Source of the DNA: Pseudoblastomonas marina
GTDB taxonomy: Bacteria > Pseudomonadota > Alphaproteobacteria > Sphingomonadales > Sphingomonadaceae
Length of the DNA stretch: 64,000 nucleotides
Direction of reading: 5' to 3'
Assembly: GCF_014641655.1 (NCBI RefSeq)
Contig: NZ_BMID01000001.1
Span: forward strand, 1,726,427-1,790,426
The notes beneath the pieces are model-generated. The model worked only from the letters and a program-made list of their open reading frames with translations. It did no database searches and was not told where the DNA came from. This document shows, piece after piece, positions 14,468-21,963 of the stretch (positions are counted from its first letter, which is position 1; every line of letters begins with the position of its first letter). Position numbers and translations under genes: made by a program.

Positions 14468-15945
14468 ACAATATCCTGCTCGTCGCACGGCGCGAGTTCC
14501 GCCAGATCGTCCAGATGAAGAGCTTCTGGGTCACGCTGCTGCTGATCCCGATCGCGCTCGCGCTCGGTCCGATCGTGGCCGACTCGCTCGACGAGGACGA
14601 GGCGACCAAGGTGATGCTGGTCGATCGCTCGGGCGGCGCCATCGCCGCCACGATCGAAGAGCGTTTCGCGCTCGAGGAGGATCGTACCGCCCTCGCCCGC
14701 CTGGCGCGCTATGTCCGCCGCCACGGGCTCGAACGCGCCGATCCGGACGCGCCATGGACCCAGTACGACCGCTGGTACACCGAGGCCGATATCGCCAGCT
14801 TCCGCGAAGCCGGCGGGATCGAAGGTGCGCTCGAAAGGATCGACGCGGCGAAGGAGGAGGACACCCCCGAATTCGAACCGGGCGAGCCGAACTATCAATT
14901 CGTCGAGGCCCCTGATGCGCTCGCCACCGCCGAGGGCGAGGCGCTCGAAGCCGCAGTCGAGGACGTGATCGATCCCGACGAGGGCGACGAGGAAGCATCC
15001 TACGTCGTGCTGGTCGACGAGAACTACGAACAACGCCCGGTCGTACGGCTGTGGTCGAACGATACCCCGCGCACCAGTTTCGTCACCACGTTGCAGGACG
15101 TGCTCACGACCGATCTGCGCGGGCGGCTGCTGACCGCCGACGGCCTCTCGCCCGAACGCGCTGCTGCGGTCCAGGCCGCCCAGCCCGCGATCGCGGTGAC
15201 CACGCCCAAGCCCGGCGACGGCGCGCGCGAGGCGCTGCTGGTGCGCTCGATCGTGCCGCTGGCGCTCGCCTATATCCTGATGATGAGCCTGATGCTGTCG
15301 GGCAGCTGGATGCTGCAAAGCTCGGTCGAGGAACGCTCGAACAAGCTGCTCGAAAGCCTGCTCGCCTGCGTGCGTGCAGAGGAGCTGATGTGGGGCAAGC
15401 TGATCGGCACCGTCGCGGTCGGCCTGTCGATGATCCTCGTCTGGGCGATCTTCGCCGGAATCGCGGGCTTCGCCTTTTCGGGCGCGGTGGCCGATTTCCT
15501 GCGGCCCGCGCTCGAACCGGTCAGCGATCCGCTCATCATCCTCGCGATCCTCTATTTCTTCGTCATGGGCTACGTCGCGGTGTCGATCATCTTCCTCGCG
15601 ATTGGGTCGATGAGCGACACGATGAACGAGGCGCAGGGCTTCCTGATGCCGGTGCTGTTCGCGATCCTGCTGCCGGTAACCTTCGTGATCCAGGCGATCC
15701 TCGCGGGCAATTCGGGGCCGATGGTGCAGGCGCTGACCTGGATCCCGCTCTGGACGCCCTTCACCGTGCTCGCGCGGCTGGGCACCGGGATCGAGACTTG
15801 GGAAGTGCTCGGATCGGGAGCGCTGCTCGCCGGCTTCGTGGTGCTCGAATTCGTATATCTCGGACGACTGTTCCGAGCGAGCCTGCTCGCCACGGGCCAG
15901 AAGCCGGGTCTGAAGGTCTTGGCTGCGAGACTAAAGGGAAGTTGA
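14464..15945 (+). CDS. ABC-2 type permease (NatB-like)
   Basis: 493 aa. One N-terminal membrane helix (about 20-38, FWVTLLLIPIALALGPIVA) is followed by a large extracytoplasmic domain (about 40-260, highly acidic) and a block of five to six helices (about 265-470). This is the arrangement of the NatB/YhaP ABC-2 permeases. The motif RSIVPLALAYILMMSLMLSG and SSVEERSNKLLESLLACVRA in the membrane block is characteristic (ERSNKLxEVLL). Translationally coupled to the ATPase gene. Together they form a complete exporter (likely homodimers). Confidence 0.9.
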   Translation: MNNILLVARREFRQIVQMKSFWVTLLLIPIALALGPIVADSLDEDEATKVMLVDRSGGAIAATIEERFALEEDRTALARLARYVRRHGLERADPDAPWTQYDRWYTEADIASFREAGGIEGALERIDAAKEEDTPEFEPGEPNYQFVEAPDALATAEGEALEAAVEDVIDPDEGDEEASYVVLVDENYEQRPVVRLWSNDTPRTSFVTTLQDVLTTDLRGRLLTADGLSPERAAAVQAAQPAIAVTTPKPGDGAREALLVRSIVPLALAYILMMSLMLSGSWMLQSSVEERSNKLLESLLACVRAEELMWGKLIGTVAVGLSMILVWAIFAGIAGFAFSGAVADFLRPALEPVSDPLIILAILYFFVMGYVAVSIIFLAIGSMSDTMNEAQGFLMPVLFAILLPVTFVIQAILAGNSGPMVQALTWIPLWTPFTVLARLGTGIETWEVLGSGALLAGFVVLEFVYLGRLFRASLLATGQKPGLKVLAARLKGS

Positions 15946-15952
15946 GCGGGAC

Positions 15953-15974
15953 GGGAGCAGGCCACGCTCCCTTT
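15953..15974 (+). terminator. Hairpin between the ABC permease and the GT2 gene
   Basis: GGGAGC-AGGCCAC-GCTCCC followed by TTT, 8 bases after the permease stop and immediately before the convergent stop of the glycosyltransferase gene. It could serve the plus-strand ABC operon. Confidence 0.55.
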
Positions 15975-15976
15975 AC

Positions 15977-17140
15977 TCAATACTTGCCCCAGACGAACCG
16001 GCTCGAGAGGGCGAAATTCCACACCGAGCCGATCACGATCCCGGCCAGTGCGGCGACGTATTCGTTGAAATCGTAGCGCACCAGCACCGCCGCGACACCG
16101 ATATTCGCGAGCAGGCCAATCGAGCAGGTGAGCGCGAACTTGATCCAGCCTGCGACCAACTCGCCGAACCCTGAAAGCCGCTTGTCGGCATAGGTCAGCG
16201 CGTTGTTGAGCACGAAGTTGAACGTCATCGCGACCAGCGCGGCGATCGTCTGGCCGACCTCGAACGGGGTCACCACGGTGTTGCGGAAGGTCCCGCCGAA
16301 GCTTTCGAGGAACAGCGCCAGCACCACCATGTGGACCACCACGCCCGCCGCGCCGATCGTGCCGAACAGTGCGAAACGGGTCGGGATGATGTGCCCCAGC
16401 CACCGATCGTAGAGACCGATGAGGTATTCGAACACGACCGTACGGTCGAGCTTGCTCTCGCCACTTGCGCGTTCTGCGAACTTCAGGGGAAACTCCTTGA
16501 CCCGGTAGGGCTCGTCTGCGGTCGCCAGGATGTCGAGCAGGATCTTGAACCCGATCCCCGACAGCCGGTCCGCCGTGGCGCGCAGGGTGGCGCTTGGCAG
16601 CATGAAGAAACCCGACATCGGGTCGGTCAGTTCCACGCCGGTCAATCTACGGGCCAGCCCGTTGGCCAGGTGCGATCCCTTCTCGCGCGTCGCGCTCGAG
16701 AGGCCGGCGGCGCTTCCGCCCTCGACGAACCGGGAACCGACCGCGACCTCCGCCTCGCCGCTGTCCAGCGCAGCGAGCATTTGCGGCAGCAGGTTCGGAT
16801 CGTGCTGGTGGTCGGCATCCATCACCGCGACATAGGGCGCGGCGGTCGACAGCATCCCCTCGATCGCGGCCGAGGCCAGCCCGCGGCGCCCGATCCGCTG
16901 GATCACGCGCACGCGGCGATCCTTCAGCGCCAGTGCGCGCGCCGCGTCGGAAGTACCGTCAGGCGAATTGTCGTCGACGAAGATCGCTTCCCAGCCATCG
17001 GGGCCCAGCGCCTGCTCCAGCCGCGCGACCAATGGCGCGAGATTATCGCGTTCGTTGAGCGTGGGCAGCACCACCGCCAGCTTCAGGGCATGGCCCGGGG
17101 CAGGAGCTTCTGCGGAGGGAGGGATGGTCTGCGTGGCCAT
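15977..17140 (-). CDS. Fusion of GT2 polyprenyl-phosphate glycosyltransferase and GtrA membrane domain
   Basis: 387 aa with two modules. Residues about 20-250 are a GT2 DPM1-type domain: VVLPTLNERDNLAPLV, FVDDNSPDGTSDAA, and VMDADHQHDPNL carrying the metal-binding D-x-D-like motif. Residues about 265-387 are a GtrA/DPMS domain with four membrane helices (FALFGTIGAAGVVVHMVVLA onward). Such fusions transfer a sugar from a nucleotide to polyprenyl phosphate and may flip the lipid-linked sugar. The sugar and acceptor pathway cannot be told from the neighbours. Confidence 0.9.
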   Translation of the reverse strand: MATQTIPPSAEAPAPGHALKLAVVLPTLNERDNLAPLVARLEQALGPDGWEAIFVDDNSPDGTSDAARALALKDRRVRVIQRIGRRGLASAAIEGMLSTAAPYVAVMDADHQHDPNLLPQMLAALDSGEAEVAVGSRFVEGGSAAGLSSATREKGSHLANGLARRLTGVELTDPMSGFFMLPSATLRATADRLSGIGFKILLDILATADEPYRVKEFPLKFAERASGESKLDRTVVFEYLIGLYDRWLGHIIPTRFALFGTIGAAGVVVHMVVLALFLESFGGTFRNTVVTPFEVGQTIAALVAMTFNFVLNNALTYADKRLSGFGELVAGWIKFALTCSIGLLANIGVAAVLVRYDFNEYVAALAGIVIGSVWNFALSSRFVWGKY

Positions 17141-17179
17141 GGAAATCCGGCGTGGCGTTAGCCCAGCGTTGCGAGCATG

Positions 17180-17785
17180 TTAAGCTCCGATTTGGGCCAG
17201 CCGGGCGCGTAGCCGGGCACGTGCGGCGAGCAGGTCTTCGCGCCGTTCGCCCAGCAGGTATTCTCGCAAAGGGGCTTCGAGCCGATCGAGATCGGCGAGA
17301 AATCGCGACCAGTCGGCCGGATCGGGCCGCGCGACGCGCCCACCGAAACCGAGTTCGCGCAGCACCAGCAATTCGTAGCCCACCAGCGCCCCGGCCCAGC
17401 CGCGTGCGCTCGGCGCGGCGGCGATCGCGGAAAGCAAACCGTCGCAGGCATCGTGCACCGAAGGATAGGGCTGCCGCTCGGGCAGCGCCGCAGCGGTGAG
17501 CGCGCAGCACCACTCGATCGCCGCCGCCGGGAGCGGTTCGCCCAGCAGCGGCGCGCGGCTCTCGACCAATTCGACCTTCGCGAAGGGCAATTGCGAAGCC
17601 GAACGCGCGCGCAGGTCCAGCGCGACGCGGTTTCCCGGGATCAGGACGGGGCGCAGTACGCGTCCGCGCCCGCCGGCGACATAGCCGGCGACGAGCCCGT
17701 GGCTCTCGGTGAGGAAGCGTGCGATCGCCGCGGTCTCGCCATGCGGGCGCGAGGCGACGAGGATGGCGGTCGCGCGCAGCTGCAT
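17180..17785 (-). CDS. recO: DNA repair protein RecO
   Basis: 201 aa, shorter than E. coli RecO (242). The N-terminal OB-fold is clear: ATAILVASRPHGETAAIARFLTESHGLVAGY then VAGGRGRVLRPVLIPGN; C-terminal helical domain includes LVGYELLVLRELGFGG, a conserved element. The C-terminal zinc-binding cysteines of the longer forms are absent, as in other sphingomonads. RecO loads RecA on SSB-coated single strands in the RecFOR pathway. ATG at 17785; the upstream gene (ubiK) ends 17 bases before. Confidence 0.88.
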   Translation of the reverse strand: MQLRATAILVASRPHGETAAIARFLTESHGLVAGYVAGGRGRVLRPVLIPGNRVALDLRARSASQLPFAKVELVESRAPLLGEPLPAAAIEWCCALTAAALPERQPYPSVHDACDGLLSAIAAAPSARGWAGALVGYELLVLRELGFGGRVARPDPADWSRFLADLDRLEAPLREYLLGERREDLLAARARLRARLAQIGA

Positions 17786-17802
17786 GGCGCCCTGCTACGC
17801 GG

Positions 17803-18054
17803 TTACTTGCCCGCGAGCTTGGCTTCGAGCGCGGCGAGCTTGGCCTCGAGGATGTCCTGCTTCTCGCGCGCGGTCGCGGCCATCTGCTTGACCGCCTCGA
17901 ATTCCTCGCGGCTGACGAAGTCGAGCCCGCCGAGCGATTCCTTCAAGCGCTCGCGCGCGCCGTCACGGGCCTCGCGGGTCATCCCCGCAAAGGTGCCCGC
18001 CGCCGCGTTGGCGAGCTTCACGAAGTCGGAAATGATCGGGTTTTCGCTTTGCAT
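17803..18054 (-). CDS. UbiK/BMFP family accessory protein
   Basis: 83 aa, start MQSENPIISDFVKLANAAAG. The N-terminal amphipathic segment and the C-terminal coiled coil (EEFEAVKQMAATAREKQDIL then EAKLAALEAKLAGK) fit the YqiC/BMFP family; UbiK members promote ubiquinone biosynthesis under oxygen by binding UbiJ and lipids. The longer open frame upstream is antisense to tspO-region coding and is not used. It precedes recO on the same strand. Confidence 0.85.
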   Translation of the reverse strand: MQSENPIISDFVKLANAAAGTFAGMTREARDGARERLKESLGGLDFVSREEFEAVKQMAATAREKQDILEAKLAALEAKLAGK

Positions 18055-18086
18055 GCTGCGCAGATGGGCGTTCGCGCGGGACTTGT

Positions 18087-18638
18087 CTAGATGGCGACGC
18101 GCTGCACCGCGCCCGACACTTCGGTCTCCGACGCGTCGGGGTTTTCCTGCCAGAACTGGAAGTTCAGCACGGTCGCGAACAGGACCCATGCGAGATAGGG
18201 CAGCAGCAGCAGCCCGGCGAGCTTGCGGATGCGCCAGAACAGCACGACGGTGACGATCACCGCGACATCGATCGCGACAAGCAGCCAGAAGGCCTCGATG
18301 ATCTTCTGCGCGCCGAAGAACACCGGCGTCCACGCGAGGTTGAGTAGCAATTGCACGAACCACACGCCGAGCGCGAGCTCGCGCCCATAGGCTCCGCGCG
18401 CCGAAGCGACCAGCGCGGCGGCAAAGCCGATCATCGCGTAGAGGATCGTCCACACGATGCCGAACACCGCGGGCGGCGGGAACAGCGAAGGCTTGGTGAG
18501 GCTCTGGAACCAAGGACTGCCGGCATCGCCGCCGACCTGGCCCGAGAGGTAACCGAGCAGCATCGTCATCGGAACGAGGAACAGTGCCCAGCGCAGCAGC
18601 GAGGCGCGTAACTGGCCGGGGGAAGCGATCAGATTCAT
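18087..18638 (-). CDS. tspO: TspO/MBR family tryptophan-rich sensory protein
   Basis: 183 aa with five predicted membrane helices. Signature elements: PWFQSLTKPSLFPPPAVFGI followed by VWTILYAMIGFAAAL, and NLAWTPVFFGAQKI (W-x-P-x-F-F), PYLAWVLFATVLNFQFWQEN. TspO proteins bind porphyrins and in alphaproteobacteria modulate pigment synthesis and stress responses. The N-terminus is about 15 residues longer than Rhodobacter TspO. The gene lies 32 bases upstream of ubiK, same strand. Confidence 0.92.
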   Translation of the reverse strand: MNLIASPGQLRASLLRWALFLVPMTMLLGYLSGQVGGDAGSPWFQSLTKPSLFPPPAVFGIVWTILYAMIGFAAALVASARGAYGRELALGVWFVQLLLNLAWTPVFFGAQKIIEAFWLLVAIDVAVIVTVVLFWRIRKLAGLLLLPYLAWVLFATVLNFQFWQENPDASETEVSGAVQRVAI

Positions 18639-18700
18639 GACAGTCCTTCTATCGGGCCTTTCGGTCGGTGCGCGCTAGCACAGCGGCGGCGGGGCGCAAA

Positions 18701-19489
18701 TCACGCCGGACCGCTGTCCGGTGAAGGGACATCTCCGGGCGACAAGCGCCCGCGTCGCGCCGCGAGCAGGAACTCGACATTGCCCTCCGGCCCGGTGATC
18801 GGGCTCGGCACGATCCCGTCGACGGTCCAGCCCTGCGCCTCGAACCAGGCGCGCGCCTGGTCGCAGACCCGCTCATGCAGCACGGGGTCGCGCACCACCC
18901 CGCCCTTGCCGACCTCGTGTCGCGCGACCTCGAATTGCGGCTTGACCAGCACCACCGCGCGGGCATCGGGCGCGACGAGCGCCAGCGGGCGCTCGAGCAC
19001 CTTGGCAAGCCCGATGAAACTCGCATCGCAAACCACCCAATCGCACGCCCGGTCGATCAGTTCGGGGGTCAGGTGACGCGCATTGGTCTGTTCAAGCACG
19101 GTCACGCGCTCGTCGCTGCGCAGCTTCCAGGCGAGCTGGTTGGTCCCGCTGTCGACCGCGAAGACATGGCTCGCGCCCTTGCTCAGCAGCACGTCGGTGA
19201 AGCCGCCCGTCGAAGAGCCGATATCCATCGCCACCGCGCCCTTCGGGTCGAGACCGAAGGCGTCGAGCGCGCCCGCCAGTTTGATCCCGCCGCGGCTGAC
19301 CCAGGGATGGTCGCGCCCGCGCACATCGAGCGCAGCATCCTCGGCGACCTGCTGGCCCGGTTTCTCGATCTTGGTCTCGCCCACGAACACCACGCCGGCC
19401 ATGATCAGCGCCTGTGCGCGGGTCCGGCTTTCGGCGAGCCCGTGCGCCACAAGCGCCTGATCGACGCGTATTTTCGTCGGCTTGCCCAT
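18701..19489 (-). CDS. tlyA: TlyA-type rRNA 2'-O-methyltransferase (hemolysin A family)
   Basis: 262 aa. An S4 RNA-binding domain opens the protein (RVDQALVAHGLAESRTRAQA), followed by an FtsJ-like SAM-binding Rossmann domain with AMDIGSSTGGFTDVLLSKGA near residue 88 and VLVKPQFEVARHEVGKGG. TlyA 2'-O-methylates 16S/23S rRNA cytidines in mycobacteria. ATG at 19489 gives the family N-terminus MGKPTKIRVD; the 18 codons upstream are not conserved-looking. Divergent from the lipoprotein gene at 19553. Confidence 0.92.
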   Translation of the reverse strand: MGKPTKIRVDQALVAHGLAESRTRAQALIMAGVVFVGETKIEKPGQQVAEDAALDVRGRDHPWVSRGGIKLAGALDAFGLDPKGAVAMDIGSSTGGFTDVLLSKGASHVFAVDSGTNQLAWKLRSDERVTVLEQTNARHLTPELIDRACDWVVCDASFIGLAKVLERPLALVAPDARAVVLVKPQFEVARHEVGKGGVVRDPVLHERVCDQARAWFEAQGWTVDGIVPSPITGPEGNVEFLLAARRGRLSPGDVPSPDSGPA

Positions 19490-19552
19490 TTTCGCTGTCG
19501 TTTCGGCTCCGGAATGCTTGCGGGCGGGCGATCCCCCTCCCATACCGGATCG

Positions 19553-20122
19553 ATGAAGTCTATTCCCCTGCTCCGCTACACGATCCTTGCCCCCACCGCC
19601 GCGCTCGCGCTGGCCGCCTGTTCGCAGCAGGCCGCCCCGCCCTCGCCGACCCCGCCTCCCCCGCCGCCGCCGGTGGTCGAGACACCCGCGCCGGCTCCGG
19701 CGCCGGCGCCGACCTATGACGACTGGCGCGACGCACCGAAGACCGCGGGCGCGTGGCGCTCGATCAAGCAGGGGAGCGATCCGGCCTCCGCGGTCTACCA
19801 GGCGCCCGGCGGCGAGACGCTGGTCGAAATCCGCTGCGACAATTTGCGCGTCGATATCCGCCGCGCCGGGACGGGGAGCGAGGAATTGCCGATGACCTTC
19901 CGCACCGTGCAGGCCGATGGCAGCTTCGGTGCCGACACCCGGACCGCGCGCCCGGTACGTCCGCTGATGTACGAAGCCAGCGTCCCGGCGGTCGATCCGA
20001 TGCTCGACCGGATCTCGTTCTCGCGCGGGCGCTTCACGCTCGAAGTGCCCGGCCTGCCGACGCTTTACCTGCCGAGCGATCCGGAAATGGTGCGGGTTTT
20101 CCAGGAGTGCCGCGCACGTTGA
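19553..20122 (+). CDS. Putative lipoprotein of unknown function
   Basis: 189 aa. Signal peptide with lipobox LAAC (C23) followed by a Pro/Ala-rich linker (about 30-58, with eight consecutive prolines), then a globular domain (about 60-189) starting DDWRDAPKTAGAWRSIKQGS. The domain contains VEIRCDNLRVDIRRAG and ends LPSDPEMVRVFQECRAR. It is likely anchored to a membrane facing the periplasm. I do not recognise a family; similar short lipoproteins are frequent in sphingomonads. It stands alone between tlyA (divergent) and the non-coding region. Confidence 0.8.
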   Translation: MKSIPLLRYTILAPTAALALAACSQQAAPPSPTPPPPPPPVVETPAPAPAPAPTYDDWRDAPKTAGAWRSIKQGSDPASAVYQAPGGETLVEIRCDNLRVDIRRAGTGSEELPMTFRTVQADGSFGADTRTARPVRPLMYEASVPAVDPMLDRISFSRGRFTLEVPGLPTLYLPSDPEMVRVFQECRAR

Positions 20123-20303
20123 TTGCGCGAACGCGATATTCTGACGTGGAAAAAAACTTATTCAAGGGTTGTTTGGCGAACGATCATGACTCACAAAGGG
20201 ATCACGGTCGGCGCGATGGTAGCCTGAAGGATACCAGCACAAAGGGACCTCCAGGCGCCTGATCCGTCCGAGCCACATGAGTGGCGACTGGCTTACAAGC
20301 GCG

Positions 20304-20317
20304 AAAGGAGGTGATCC
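20304..20317 (+). promoter_or_regulatory. Full-length perfect Shine-Dalgarno (14 bases)
   Basis: AAAGGAGGTGATCC is the exact reverse complement of the conserved 16S rRNA 3' end GGATCACCTCCTTT. It ends one base before the ATG at 20319. The strength far exceeds any other ribosome site in the window. Confidence 0.85.
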
Positions 20318-20318
20318 G

Positions 20319-20375
20319 ATGTCTCATGGTTCAGCAGGGAGGTCGGTAAGTTTCCGCGCGAGGTACTATCTTTGA
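20319..20375 (+). CDS. 18-aa mini-ORF with exceptional ribosome site
   Basis: Encodes MSHGSAGRSVSFRARYYL and stops at TGA 20373-20375. Composition is basic/hydroxylated with four Arg and ends in Tyr-Tyr-Leu. The last codons (AGG TAC TAT CTT) form the ascending arm of a strong hairpin (20359-20403), so ribosome progress would alter the RNA fold, as in leader peptides. No biosynthetic run of one amino acid is present. Not recognised. The combination of perfect Shine-Dalgarno, overlap with structure and a following terminator supports a real translated leader or a dual-function small RNA. Confidence 0.5.
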   Translation: MSHGSAGRSVSFRARYYL

Positions 20376-20468
20376 TCCACCAAGGTAAAAGATAGAGACC
20401 TCGTGAAGCGGCGCTGACGGCCGCTGACCATGAAAAGGGCGGCTCCCGCAGATCGCGGGGCCGCCCTT
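20359..20468 (+). ncRNA. Three-hairpin structured RNA ending in an intrinsic terminator
   Basis: Hairpin 1: CGAGGT plus CTATCTTT (20359-20373) pairs with AAAGATAG and ACCTCG (20388-20403), 14 base pairs interrupted by a small bulge. Hairpin 2: GCGGC/GCCGC at 20408-20424. Hairpin 3: AAGGGCGGC (20435-20443) with GCCGCCCTT (20460-20468), enclosing an inner CCCGC/GCGGG stem. Stacked perfect stems of this kind are not expected by chance between genes. Probably part of a transcript starting upstream of 20304. It matches no RNA family I can name. Confidence 0.55.
20435..20468. terminator. Bidirectional intrinsic terminator
   Basis: Stem AAGGGCGGC/GCCGCCCTT with nested CCCGC/GCGGG. Read on the plus strand it is followed by CTCATTTG; read on the minus strand it is followed by TTTTC, the better U-tract. 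It therefore can end both the plus-strand mini-ORF transcript and a minus-strand transcript entering from 20482 upward. Confidence 0.75.
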
Positions 20469-20481
20469 CTCATTTGTGTGG

Positions 20482-20622
20482 TTACGCCCGAGCATCCGCG
20501 CAGGCATCCTCGGTGCTGTTCTCTCCGCTTTGCTCCGAGGCACCTGCGGGCGCCCGGTCGGGCTTGCCTCGGCCTGGTCGGCCTCGGGCGACCGCCTTCG
20601 CCGTGTCCGCTTGGCGCTTCAT
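20482..20622 (-). CDS. Possible small basic protein, convergent to the mini-ORF
   Basis: 46-codon reading starting MKRQADTAKAVARGRPGRGK and ending with an acidic TEDACADARA; TAA stop directly precedes the terminator at 20468, which has its better U-tract on this strand. The frame is open much further upstream (into ilvE antisense), so the start is uncertain. Weak evidence; codon third positions are only moderately G/C-rich. Confidence 0.25.
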   Translation of the reverse strand: MKRQADTAKAVARGRPGRGKPDRAPAGASEQSGENSTEDACADARA

Positions 20623-20865
20623 CGCGATGTCCGTCCAGGACTTGCGCGCGGCAGCGCGCACGCGTGCGACCGCACGCCGGCCGTTTGGCCGAAGCCAAGC
20701 AGCGCGGATGCGCTGCGCCCGGCGTTTGAGGGCCCCAAACAAAAGACTCCGGATGGGCGAGCGAAACACAAAGACTTTCCCCACCACCTGCACCGCATCC
20801 CTTCCCTCCTCTTGTCGAAAATCACCGGCTCGCCTAACCGGCCAACCAAACCCGAGGGAGATACC

Positions 20866-21963
20866 ATGGCCGACGCGCCGGAATACGACATTCGCCATAT
20901 CGAACACCCCAACCCGGTCCCGTCGGCGACCCGCGAACAGGCGATCGCCGATCCCGGCTTCGGCAAGCTGTTCACCGATCACATGGTCCGGATCGACTGG
21001 CACGAGGACAAGGGCTGGCACGATGCGCGGCTGATGGCGCGCGGACCGATCGAACTCGATCCCAGCGCCTCGGTGCTCCACTACGCGCAGGAAATCTTCG
21101 AAGGATTGAAGGCCTATCGCCACGCCGACGGCTCGCTGGCGTTGTTCCGGCCCGAGGAAAACGCCCGGCGGTTCAACCGCTCGGCCGCGCGCCTCGCGAT
21201 GCCCGACCTACCCGAAGAGGCATTCCTCGGCGCGATCCGCGCGCTGGTGCTCAAGGACAGGGACTGGTTCCCGAGCGTCGAGGGCGGCTCGCTTTACATC
21301 CGCCCCTTCATGATCGCGACCGAGGCCTTCCTCGGCGTGCGCCCGGCGAAGGAATACGCCTTCATGGTGATCCTTTCGCCCGCCGGCGGCTATTTCAAGT
21401 CGGGTGCCCCGGCGATCTCGATCCGCCTGGGCGAGCATTATACCCGCGCCGCGCCGGGCGGGACGGGCTTCGCCAAATGCGGCGGCAATTACGCCGCCAG
21501 CCTCGTGCCGCAGGGCGAGGCGCTGGCATCGGGGCACGACCAGGTCGTGTTCCTCGACGCGGTCGAACGCAGGTGGGTCGAGGAACTGGGCGGGATGAAC
21601 CTGTTCTTCGTGTTCGAGGACGGTCGTATGGTCACCCCGCCGCTGGGCGACACGATCCTCGCCGGTATCACTCGCGACAGCATCCTCACGCTCGCGCGTG
21701 AAGAAGGGCTCGACGTGGTCGAGGAACGCTATGCGATCGACCAGTGGCGCGCCGATGCCGAAAGCGGGAAACTGGTCGAGACACTGGCCTGCGGCACCGC
21801 CGCGGTGGTGACCCCGGTCGGCAAGGTCACGGCCGAGGATTACAGCTTCGAGATCGGATCGGGCGGTCCGGGTCAGTTGACCCAGAAACTGCGCGAGCGG
21901 CTGGTCGGGATCCAGACCGGCACGGTCGAGGACCGCCACGGCTGGATCACCAAGCTCGGCTAG
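20866..21963 (+). CDS. ilvE: Branched-chain amino acid aminotransferase
   Basis: 365-aa fold-type IV PLP enzyme of the BCAT II type, catalysing the last step of Val/Leu/Ile synthesis and the first of their degradation with 2-oxoglutarate/glutamate. The PLP lysine is in FAKCGGNYAAS; other conserved blocks are LHYAQEIFEGLKAYR, SLYIRPFMIATEAFLGV, and the phosphate-binding GITRDSILTLARE and ACGTAAVVTPVG. Start ATG 20866 preceded by GAGGGAG; the open frame upstream to 20476 lacks coding features. Its TAG overlaps the TAG of the convergent kinase gene (CTAG). Confidence 0.95.
   Translation: MADAPEYDIRHIEHPNPVPSATREQAIADPGFGKLFTDHMVRIDWHEDKGWHDARLMARGPIELDPSASVLHYAQEIFEGLKAYRHADGSLALFRPEENARRFNRSAARLAMPDLPEEAFLGAIRALVLKDRDWFPSVEGGSLYIRPFMIATEAFLGVRPAKEYAFMVILSPAGGYFKSGAPAISIRLGEHYTRAAPGGTGFAKCGGNYAASLVPQGEALASGHDQVVFLDAVERRWVEELGGMNLFFVFEDGRMVTPPLGDTILAGITRDSILTLAREEGLDVVEERYAIDQWRADAESGKLVETLACGTAAVVTPVGKVTAEDYSFEIGSGGPGQLTQKLRERLVGIQTGTVEDRHGWITKLG

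Larger units (their letters stand above)
20123..20865. other. Long intergenic region with a structured mini-ORF transcript
   Basis: 743 bases between the lipoprotein gene and ilvE. It contains a 13-codon ORF at 20186-20227 with a weak ribosome site, an 18-codon ORF at 20319 with an exceptional Shine-Dalgarno, three hairpins ending in a bidirectional terminator (20359-20468), and a possible small minus-strand gene (20482-20622). From 20623 to 20865 I see nothing firm except the ilvE ribosome-binding site GAGGGAG at 20853-20859. Confidence 0.6.

Noticed and set aside
20304-20317. Fragment of a 16S rRNA gene on the minus strand
   Set aside because: Only the 14 bases match the conserved 3' end; flanking sequence on neither side resembles 16S rRNA. 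A ribosome-binding site explains it, with an ATG one base downstream.
20476-20865. 130-codon N-terminal extension of ilvE
   Set aside because: The upstream residues are Arg-rich, non-homologous and cross a clear GAGGGAG ribosome site before ATG 20866, which gives the family N-terminus.
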